The notes under the pieces were generated by a model. That model was not told the origin of the DNA, did not search any database, and saw only the letters and a program-made list of their open reading frames with translations. The position numbers and the translations under genes are program-made. Of a stretch of DNA of 12,843 nucleotides, positions 7,291-12,843 are shown piece by piece. Source of the stretch: an uncultured Eubacterium sp. (lineage in GTDB: Bacteria > Bacillota_A > Clostridia > Lachnospirales > Lachnospiraceae); NCBI GenBank assembly GCA_948468465.1, contig CAOKJJ010000149.1, positions 1 to 12,843 on the forward strand. The letters are read 5' to 3'. How positions within the stretch are numbered: the first letter of the stretch is position 1; each line of letters begins with the position of its first letter.

Positions 7291-7312
7291 TGCAAAATAG
7301 ATGTAATGCTAA
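7281..7312 (+). repeat. 16-bp tandem duplication across the rlmN stop codon
   Basis: The 16 bases at 7281-7296 and the next 16 at 7297-7312 agree at 14 positions, and both contain ATGTAATGC (7285-7293 and 7301-7309). The first copy contains the last codon and TAA stop of rlmN (7288-7290). The second lies wholly in the spacer, so the duplication left the protein unchanged. Confidence 0.65.
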
Positions 7313-7359
7313 GAAAAACAGTAACAGTTCAGCAAACAGGCATTAGCGGCAGGAAAGGC

Positions 7360-7365
7360 AGGTGG
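7360..7365 (+). promoter_or_regulatory. Shine-Dalgarno AGGTGG deciding the prpC start
   Basis: AGGTGG ends six bases before ATG 7372. A frame opening at ATG 7306 would add 22 residues of basic, unconserved sequence and has no such site. ATG 7366 is too close to this site. ATG 7372 gives MKTFSMTDVG, the usual N-terminal form of this phosphatase. Confidence 0.7.
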
Positions 7366-7371
7366 ATGCAG

Positions 7372-8115
7372 ATGAAAACATTTTCCATGACAGATGTTGG
7401 AAGACGGCGGGAAATGAATCAGGACTATATATATACATCCGAGAATCCGGTAGGAAATCTTGCGAATCTTTTTATTGTTGCGGATGGAATGGGCGGACAT
7501 AATGCTGGGGATTTTGCTTCCAGGTATACTGTTGAGCATGTCGTGGAGCTGATTGCGGGCAGCGGGTTATCCGGACCGATTTCCCTGCTTGGCACAGCGC
7601 TTAGACAGGTGAACGCAGAGCTGCTGGCGCTGGCGGATGGGAATCCGCAATTAAAAGGAATGGGAACGACTTTCGTAGCCGCTACAATTGCAAACGACTG
7701 CCTGTATGTCGCAAATGTGGGAGACAGCCGGCTGTATATTGTCAACCACGATATTGTCCAGGTGACGAAAGACCATTCTTTGGTGCAGGAGATGGTCCGT
7801 ATGGGAGAGATGAACGAAGAACAGGCCAGGATTCATCCGGATAAAAATATTATTACAAGGGCTGTCGGCGCGTTTAAAGAAATTAAAGCAGATTTTTTTG
7901 AAGTACAGTTAGGGATTGGAGATCGTATTTTATTATGTTCTGACGGACTTACGAATATGCTCAGGGACAGTGAGATCCGTAACATTATGTGCAGTCAGCG
8001 TGATCTTGCAAAGAGTGTGGAGCTGCTTGTCAAAGCAGCCAATCAAAATGGCGGGAAGGACAATATATCAGTGATCATCATAGATCCGTTTTCTGATGAG
8101 GTGAAAAGATGTTAG
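7372..8115 (+). CDS. prpC: PP2C-family Ser/Thr protein phosphatase (PrpC/Stp type)
   Basis: This Mn/Mg-dependent phosphatase reverses phosphorylation by the partner kinase PrkC encoded immediately downstream. The 247-residue single-domain protein is typical in length. It carries the PP2C motifs in order: NQD with D18, VADGMGGH with D38 and G39, GMGTTFVAA, VGDSRLY, DHSLV, ITRAVG, CSDGLT with D191 and GGKDN with D230. The four Asp are the expected metal ligands. There is no transmembrane segment, so it acts in the cytoplasm. The stop codon lies inside the prkC start region (seven-base overlap), and the prkC ribosome binding site GAGGTGA (8098-8104) is within this gene, which points to coupled translation of the antagonistic pair. 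Confidence 0.97.
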   Translation: MKTFSMTDVGRRREMNQDYIYTSENPVGNLANLFIVADGMGGHNAGDFASRYTVEHVVELIAGSGLSGPISLLGTALRQVNAELLALADGNPQLKGMGTTFVAATIANDCLYVANVGDSRLYIVNHDIVQVTKDHSLVQEMVRMGEMNEEQARIHPDKNIITRAVGAFKEIKADFFEVQLGIGDRILLCSDGLTNMLRDSEIRNIMCSQRDLAKSVELLVKAANQNGGKDNISVIIIDPFSDEVKRC

Positions 8116-10217
8116 CAGAAGGGAAATTTGTAGCAGACCGATATGAAATACTCGCTAAAGTGGGCGCTGGCGGCATGTCTGATGTGTATAAGGCGAAAGA
8201 TCATGTGCTTGGCAGGTTCGTGGCGATTAAAGTGCTGAAACAGGAGTTTGCGGAAGATGTAAATTTTGTCACAAAATTTCGGACAGAGGCGCAGTCAGCG
8301 GCGGGACTGGAACATCCAAACATCGTAAATATTTATGATGTCGGCAGCGAAGAAGGCTTTCATTATATCGTAATGGAATATGTGGAAGGCATTACGCTGA
8401 AAACATATATTGAAAAAAAGCGGCAGCTGTCATATAAAGAAACGATCAGCATAGCCATTCAGGTAGGCCGCGGCATAGAGGCGGCGCACAATAAAAATAT
8501 TGTCCATCGGGATATCAAGCCGCAAAATATTATGATATCTACCGAGGGAAAAGTTAAGGTTACGGATTTTGGCATCGCAAGGGCGGCGACAAGCAATACG
8601 ATTCATTCCGATGTGATGGGGTCGGTGCACTATTCTTCACCGGAGCAGGCGAGAAATGGGTTCGTGGACGGCAAAAGTGATATTTATTCGCTGGGCATCG
8701 TGATGTATGAGATGGTAACCGGACGCGTGCCGTTTGACGGCGATACGACTGTCGCAATTGCGATCCAGCATTTGCAGGAGGAAATGGAATCTCCGCGTAA
8801 TTTTGTACCGGATCTTCCGATCAGCCTGGAGAAGATTATTATAAAATGTACGCAAAAAAGCGCTGACCGCAGGTATTCTACAATCAGCGACCTGTTGGAA
8901 GACCTGCGGCATGCGCTTGTCAGCCCTGACGAGGATTTTGTCGTATTGGCGCCTGCGTTTATACAAGATAAAACACGCATGATTTCCGCGGAAGAAGTCA
9001 GCCAGATACGGGAAGAGACGTCCGGCATCCCTGTTAATGCACGGGAATTAAGACAGGAACCGATGCAGCGTTATGCGCAGGAAGAAGACGAGGACGAGGA
9101 AGAAGAGGACGAAGGCGGTTTTTTGAACCCTAAAATGGAAAAAGCAATGACGGTTATGGGAATTGTCGCCGCGGTTATCATTCTTTTGATTGTCATTTAT
9201 CTGGTTGCCAGTATGTTTGGCAGCTTTAAGTTCGGCAAAGGAAAGCAGGATAAGGACGAGGTGGAATTTCCGGACATTGAGACTTCTGCCCTGGACACAG
9301 ATACGCAGACGGATACGGATTTGGACGAATCAGGCGCGGAAGAACAGGTTGAGATGATCAGCCTGCTTGGAAAAGAATTAGACGAAGCACGCAGAGAGCT
9401 AAAGGATATGGGACTGGAGCTGCGCAGGCTGGGAACGAAGGCTTCGGATGAGTATGAAGAAGGCCTGATCGCGGAACAGGACGTAAAAGAAGGAGAGTCC
9501 GTGGCAGTTGGGACAGTCATTCAGGTAACGGTCAGCAGCGGGCCTGCGGATTTTGCAATGATTAAAGTAACGGGCAATCCTGCAGCGACCGCACGGGATA
9601 TGATAACCGCACATGGCCTGGAAGTAAATCCGGAGTCTAAATACGAATTTAATGAACTGCCGGAAGGCACCGTAATCCGCCAGTCTCCGGAAGCCGGCGC
9701 TATGGTGAAAAAAGGAGATGTTGTAACGCTTACGATCAGTAAGGGCATTGAGCAGGTACAAGTGCCTGATCTTAGAAAACGGACCGAAAGTGAAGCGGGA
9801 CAGCTTCTTTTGGACAGTAATCTGGACCGGGGAGAAGTTACCTCTGCCTACGACGACAATATTCCGGAAGGCAGCGTGATCAGCCAGTCACCGGAGGCCG
9901 GAGCAAGTGTAAATGCTCACAGCAAAGTCAGTTTTGTAGTCAGCCTCGGCAAAAAAGAAATTGTCTACAAGATGAAAGACCAGACGATTCATGAGCCGGA
10001 TAACAGCGAATATGTTATTTCTGCCAATATCACATTATTGGATGCAAACGGGGAAGAAATTGACCGTTGGGATGGAATACCGATCTCCTCTTTCCCATAT
10101 GACATTTCTACAAATGCAAATATTACCACAAGTACAGGAACCATCTCCATCGAGTGGGTACTGGATGACGGAGAGACGCAGACACAGGCGGTATCCGTTA
10201 ATTTTGATCAGAAATAG
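8109..10217 (+). CDS. prkC: Membrane PASTA-domain eukaryotic-type Ser/Thr kinase (PrkC/Stk type)
   Basis: The kinase senses muropeptides or lipid II through extracellular PASTA domains and phosphorylates cytoplasmic proteins on Ser/Thr. The 702-residue protein has an N-terminal kinase domain (about 12-270): Gly loop GAGGMSDV (19-26), Lys K41, HRD 133-135 with DIKPQN, and DFG 153-155. A juxtamembrane segment with an acidic run (about 324-337) leads to one membrane helix (about 347-371). Outside lies a Thr/Asp-rich linker (DTDTQTDTD), then three PASTA repeats at about 412-480, 484-547 and 548-614. The first PASTA is the most diverged. The last 88 residues (615-702) are not PASTA; they look beta-rich with many Asn, Thr and Asp, and their role is unknown to me. 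It is coupled to prpC and 12 bases from rsgA, whose product is a known PrkC substrate in B. subtilis. Confidence 0.97.
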   Translation: MLAEGKFVADRYEILAKVGAGGMSDVYKAKDHVLGRFVAIKVLKQEFAEDVNFVTKFRTEAQSAAGLEHPNIVNIYDVGSEEGFHYIVMEYVEGITLKTYIEKKRQLSYKETISIAIQVGRGIEAAHNKNIVHRDIKPQNIMISTEGKVKVTDFGIARAATSNTIHSDVMGSVHYSSPEQARNGFVDGKSDIYSLGIVMYEMVTGRVPFDGDTTVAIAIQHLQEEMESPRNFVPDLPISLEKIIIKCTQKSADRRYSTISDLLEDLRHALVSPDEDFVVLAPAFIQDKTRMISAEEVSQIREETSGIPVNARELRQEPMQRYAQEEDEDEEEEDEGGFLNPKMEKAMTVMGIVAAVIILLIVIYLVASMFGSFKFGKGKQDKDEVEFPDIETSALDTDTQTDTDLDESGAEEQVEMISLLGKELDEARRELKDMGLELRRLGTKASDEYEEGLIAEQDVKEGESVAVGTVIQVTVSSGPADFAMIKVTGNPAATARDMITAHGLEVNPESKYEFNELPEGTVIRQSPEAGAMVKKGDVVTLTISKGIEQVQVPDLRKRTESEAGQLLLDSNLDRGEVTSAYDDNIPEGSVISQSPEAGASVNAHSKVSFVVSLGKKEIVYKMKDQTIHEPDNSEYVISANITLLDANGEEIDRWDGIPISSFPYDISTNANITTSTGTISIEWVLDDGETQTQAVSVNFDQK

Positions 10218-10229
10218 CAGGACGCAGAC

Positions 10230-11108
10230 ATGCAGGGAAAAATATTAAAAGGCATTTCCGGATTCTACTATGTACATGTAGCAGGATCCGGGCTTTATGA
10301 ATGCAGGGCAAAAGGATTGTTCCGCCGGCAGAAGGTGAAGCCGCTGACTGGTGATCTTGTAGAGATTGCGGTGATAAGCGAATCAGACAAGATAGGAAAT
10401 GTAGAAAAGATATTTCCAAGAAAAAATGAGCTTTTTCGACCGGCGGTAGCGAATATTGATATGGCGCTTGTCATTTTTGCGGCCGCGAGTCCGCAGCCAA
10501 ATCTGAATCTTTTAGACCGGTTTTTAATACTGATGCAGATGCAGCATATGCCGGTAACGATCTGCTTCAACAAAATGGAACTGATTACAGAGCAGCAGAG
10601 AACGGAGCTTTTTCACATTTATGAAGGCTGCGGCTATCCGGTTCTGTATACGAGTGCCAGGCACCAGGAAGGCATACAGGCGCTGCGTGAGGCATTATCC
10701 GGCAAAACGGTAGCCGCGTCCGGCCCCTCCGGCGTCGGCAAGTCGTCCCTGATCAATCTGCTGCAGCCGCAGGCGCTGATGGAGACAGGAGAGATCAGCC
10801 GTAAGATTGAAAGAGGCAGGCAGACGACCAGGCATACACAGCTCATTCATATAGAAGGGAATACGTATATTATGGATACGCCCGGATTCAGTTCGCTGTT
10901 TTTGCCGGAAATGGAAAAAGAACAGCTGCGGCAGTATTACACAGAATTTGCCAGCTATGAGCCGCAGTGCAGATTTCAGGGCTGCAGCCACATTCATGAG
11001 CCGGACTGCGGGGTGAAAGAAGCCATTGCCGCAGGCGCGATACATCCGGTACGTTATGAGAATTACAGACTGTTATACGAAGAACTGAAAAGCAGAAGGA
11101 AATATTGA
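10230..11108 (+). CDS. rsgA: Ribosome small subunit-dependent GTPase RsgA (CpgA/YloQ)
   Basis: RsgA is a circularly permuted GTPase that helps late 30S maturation; its GTPase activity is stimulated by the 30S subunit. The 292-residue protein has an N-terminal OB-fold (about 1-75). The GTPase motifs come in permuted order: G4 NKME (114-117), G5 TSA, G1 GPSGVGKSS (165-173), G2 TTRHT, and G3 DTPG (216-219). The C-terminal zinc site is C247, C252, H254 and C260. AGGA (10219-10222) precedes ATG 10230. In B. subtilis the orthologue is phosphorylated by PrkC and affects cell-wall metabolism, which fits the adjacency. Relatives usually have rpe next; here a YcxB-like gene follows after two bases. Confidence 0.97.
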   Translation: MQGKILKGISGFYYVHVAGSGLYECRAKGLFRRQKVKPLTGDLVEIAVISESDKIGNVEKIFPRKNELFRPAVANIDMALVIFAAASPQPNLNLLDRFLILMQMQHMPVTICFNKMELITEQQRTELFHIYEGCGYPVLYTSARHQEGIQALREALSGKTVAASGPSGVGKSSLINLLQPQALMETGEISRKIERGRQTTRHTQLIHIEGNTYIMDTPGFSSLFLPEMEKEQLRQYYTEFASYEPQCRFQGCSHIHEPDCGVKEAIAAGAIHPVRYENYRLLYEELKSRRKY

Positions 11109-11110
11109 CC

Positions 11111-11629
11111 ATGAAATATCAAATTCACTTAAATGATAAGGACTATCTGCAGTTTAATATTTTTTACGCAACACATTCCAAGGTTGGAAAACACAGTATC
11201 CGGATGGCGCGGCTGGCTTTTCCGCTTGTCGCTGGCGCGGCAGTCTTTATATTTATTTTAGCCGGCGCGGCATATGGGCTTATCATAGGAGAAGCAGTCA
11301 TTTTGGCAATCGCGTCTCTATACTGGGAACTTTACCTGCCAAAATATATCGAAAAATCCGTACGAAAAAATATAGAGCGGATTAAGACAGATGGCAAGAT
11401 GCCTTATCATGCGCATTCTGAAATTGAGTTTTTAGACTCCATGATTATCGAAAGATCAGCGCATGGCCAGATACGGGTCAGTCGTGAAGAGATTGAAGCA
11501 GTATATGATGAACCCGAATATATTTATATTTTTTACGGCGCTGCACAGGCGTTTTTAATACCTAAGCGCTGTTTGGGCGGCAGTGAGAAGCAGGCAGCGG
11601 CATTTATTACGGAAACATACCAAAAATAA
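11111..11629 (+). CDS. YcxB-like two-helix membrane protein of unknown function
   Basis: The 172-residue product resembles the YcxB-like family. A short N-terminal segment is followed by a hydrophobic hairpin (two membrane helices at about 30-50 and 52-72). A soluble C-terminal domain (about 95-172) contains the pattern ITERSxxG-like 'IIERSAHGQIRVSREEI' and a Tyr-rich strand YIYIFYG. The biochemical role of the family is not established as far as I know. It starts two bases after the rsgA stop, so it is very likely translated from the same message. AAGGAA about ten bases upstream favours ATG 11111; TTG 11105 in the same frame would add two residues and overlap rsgA. It occupies the place where B. 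subtilis and many clostridia have rpe. The family call is from recognition of the pattern, so moderately sure. Confidence 0.8.
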   Translation: MKYQIHLNDKDYLQFNIFYATHSKVGKHSIRMARLAFPLVAGAAVFIFILAGAAYGLIIGEAVILAIASLYWELYLPKYIEKSVRKNIERIKTDGKMPYHAHSEIEFLDSMIIERSAHGQIRVSREEIEAVYDEPEYIYIFYGAAQAFLIPKRCLGGSEKQAAAFITETYQK

Positions 11630-11650
11630 TCATAAAATCCCATGTTATGA
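11630..11650. repeat. Small inverted repeat between the YcxB-like gene and thiN
   Basis: TCATAA (11630-11635) and TTATGA (11645-11650) are exact reverse complements around a nine-base loop. The stem is A/T-rich and has no following T-run, so it is not a convincing terminator. Its right arm abuts the thiN ribosome binding site (11650-11655), where a hairpin could modestly affect initiation. Confidence 0.35.
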
Positions 11651-11655
11651 AGGAG
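11650..11655 (+). promoter_or_regulatory. Shine-Dalgarno AAGGAG deciding the thiN start
   Basis: AAGGAG ends ten bases before ATG 11666. TTG 11657 in the same frame is only one base away from the site and would add three residues not typical of the family, so ATG 11666 is preferred. Confidence 0.65.
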
Positions 11656-11665
11656 CTTGCGTTTG

Positions 11666-12313
11666 ATGAAAACAGTAATTGTCACAGGCGGCACGATCGA
11701 TGAAGCCTTTGCCTTGTCTTATATGAAAGAGCAGAAATTTGATTATTTCATAGCGGCGGATGCAGGCATCCGCTTTTTTATAAAAGCAGGCATCCGTCCG
11801 GATGAAGTGCTTGGGGATTTTGATTCTGCGGATCCTTTACAGCTGTCGGCCCTAAGAAAAGATCCGCACATTACCTTTCACCAGTACCAGCCGGAAAAAG
11901 ACGCGGTAGATACGGAACTGGCGCTGATGCTGGCGCTTGAGAAAAAAAGCAGTGAAATTCATATTTTAGGCGGAACCGGTACCAGGATGGATCATATGCT
12001 TGGCACTGTACGGCTGCTTGGATTTGCAATGGAGCGCGGTGTCTGCTGTTATCTTGTGGACGCGCATAACAGGATCCGGCTGATTCAGCAGCAGACAATA
12101 CTGACAAAAGCAGGGCAGTATGGTACGTATGTGTCACTGCTGCCGCTGACTACGCAGGTAACAGGGGTGACACTGACAGGGTTTAAATATCCGCTGTATC
12201 ATCATACGCTGGAGGGCTTTACTTCCCTTGGAATCAGTAATGAAATTGTGGATGAAACGGCAGTGATAGACTTAAAAGAAGGGATTGTAATTTTGGTGGA
12301 ATCGAAGGATTAA
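11666..12313 (+). CDS. thiN: Thiamine pyrophosphokinase
   Basis: This enzyme transfers a pyrophosphate from ATP to thiamine, making thiamine diphosphate, the final step of thiamine salvage. The 215-residue protein shows the family blocks: GDFDS (50-54), KDAVDTELAL with D79 and D82 (usual form KDxTDxELA, here Val for Thr), and GGTGTRMDH (102-110, usual GGxGGRxDH). The C-terminal thiamine-binding domain ends with SNEIVDETAVIDLKEGIVILVES, shown here only as the Ser-Asn pair and the beta-strand that follows it. The N-terminal domain carries the catalytic aspartates. thiN is the expected neighbour of rsgA-rpe in this cluster. No TPP riboswitch is visible before it; the 36-base spacer is far too short, so expression probably follows the operon. 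Confidence 0.95.
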   Translation: MKTVIVTGGTIDEAFALSYMKEQKFDYFIAADAGIRFFIKAGIRPDEVLGDFDSADPLQLSALRKDPHITFHQYQPEKDAVDTELALMLALEKKSSEIHILGGTGTRMDHMLGTVRLLGFAMERGVCCYLVDAHNRIRLIQQQTILTKAGQYGTYVSLLPLTTQVTGVTLTGFKYPLYHHTLEGFTSLGISNEIVDETAVIDLKEGIVILVESKD

Positions 12314-12362
12314 GGGGGCAGTGGAATATGCTGTCATTGATATAAGATAAAGGAGTTTCCAT

Positions 12363-12843
12363 ATGAGTGATACAAAAATACAGTGGCATCCGGCATTTAT
12401 TGCCGCCATGAATCTGGAAATGGCTGACTGCAGGGACAACCTGAGATTTAACAGGGAATATAACCTGAACGTGAAACCGCTGACCATAGACCTTCTGATC
12501 ACGAAAAACCAGACAGACATATCCATCAACAACGAAATTGGCTGCATTTTCAGGGGACATAACATTATAGAATACAAAGACCCTGCTGACAGCCTGAACA
12601 TAGACGTTTTTTTCAAAGTAGAAGGCTATGCCTGCCTTTATAAATCCTACGGCAAAACGGTTGATGCTATTGCCGAAAACGACATAACCATGACATTTGT
12701 CCGTGATAATAAACCGTCTGGCCTGTTTGCATATTTTCAGGAACACGGTTATCAGATATCAAGTCCCTTTAAAGGGATCTATTACATTACGGGCAATATA
12801 CTATTTCCAGCCCAGATTGTCGTTACAAAAGAACTAAAGCCGG
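12363..12843 (+). CDS. Partial protein with PD-(D/E)XK nuclease-like pattern, cut by window edge
   Basis: The frame is open from ATG 12363 to the right edge, giving 160 residues and no stop. AGGAG (12351-12355) lies seven bases upstream, so this is a real start. The N-terminus (KIQWHPAFIAAMNLEM) resembles a family I have seen often in Lachnospiraceae genomes under uninformative names. E19, D43 in the strand TIDLLI, and E70-Y-K72 in the strand NIIEYK form the spacing of a PD-(D/E)XK nuclease core; R64 and the GYACLYK helix follow. Nuclease function is inference from this pattern only. The gene lies 49 bases after thiN on the same strand, but is not part of the conserved cluster, where spoVM and rpmB are found in Bacillus. 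It leans on AAC and GAC codons more than its neighbours do. Confidence 0.7.
   Translation, partial: MSDTKIQWHPAFIAAMNLEMADCRDNLRFNREYNLNVKPLTIDLLITKNQTDISINNEIGCIFRGHNIIEYKDPADSLNIDVFFKVEGYACLYKSYGKTVDAIAENDITMTFVRDNKPSGLFAYFQEHGYQISSPFKGIYYITGNILFPAQIVVTKELKP

Noticed and set aside
7306..7371. Longer prpC start at ATG 7306
   Set aside because: The 22 added residues are unconserved, and AGGTGG is correctly placed for ATG 7372.
11657..12313. A TPP riboswitch controlling thiN
   Set aside because: Only 36 bases separate thiN from the preceding gene, far less than a TPP riboswitch needs, and no conserved riboswitch core is visible.
12341..12346. TATAAG as a -10 box before the last gene
   Set aside because: It matches 5 of 6 positions, but there is no -35-like hexamer at 16-18 bases upstream (GCAGTG there).
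12234..12746. 170-codon minus-strand frame over the end of thiN and the start of the last gene
   Set aside because: It crosses two well-supported + strand starts with good ribosome binding sites, and its translation shows no recognisable domain. It is an antisense shadow.

Overview
The window reads as a chromosomal segment from a low-to-mid G+C Firmicute, most likely a clostridial gut-type bacterium of the Lachnospiraceae kind. This rests on strong AGGAGG-type ribosome binding sites, protein signatures, and a gene order that matches the Bacillus/Clostridium cluster priA-def-fmt-rsmB-rlmN-prpC-prkC-rsgA-(rpe)-thiN. A YugP-type zinc peptidase sits between fmt and rsmB. The genus assignment is inference, since there is no rRNA gene to anchor it.

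Layout: bases 1-189 are a short leader. A G+C-rich edge block (1-60) with no recognisable gene is followed by an A+T-rich stretch with a weak promoter candidate and a perfect 12-bp palindrome. From 190 to 12313 there are ten complete genes, all on the + strand: priA (replication restart helicase), def (peptide deformylase), fmt (Met-tRNA formyltransferase), a membrane zinc peptidase (yugP), rsmB (16S rRNA m5C methyltransferase), rlmN (23S rRNA/tRNA m2A methyltransferase), prpC (PP2C phosphatase), prkC (PASTA Ser/Thr kinase), rsgA (30S assembly GTPase), a small YcxB-like membrane protein, and thiN (thiamine pyrophosphokinase). Counting the YcxB-like gene makes eleven. An incomplete gene (12363 to the right edge) encodes a protein with a PD-(D/E)XK-like pattern. 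No stretch over 300 bases lacks a gene, and I see no rRNA, tRNA, CRISPR array, insertion sequence or convincing intrinsic terminator.

Spacing is tight (overlaps at rsmB/rlmN and prpC/prkC, 2-18 bases at several other junctions), so much of the run is probably co-transcribed. One good sigma-A-like promoter candidate overlaps the priA stop codon and may start a def-fmt-onwards transcript. Functionally the genes join initiator-tRNA formylation and its removal (fmt/def), rRNA modification (rsmB, rlmN), 30S maturation (rsgA) and the PrkC/PrpC phospho-signalling pair.

Most of the window is ordinary conserved housekeeping DNA. The points worth a second look are: a 15-bp in-frame tandem repeat forming an Asn-rich pentapeptide array inside rsmB; a series of other short tandem duplications in spacers; a YcxB-like gene where rpe is normally found; and the PD-(D/E)XK-like gene at the right edge. 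I found no convincing new multi-gene system.
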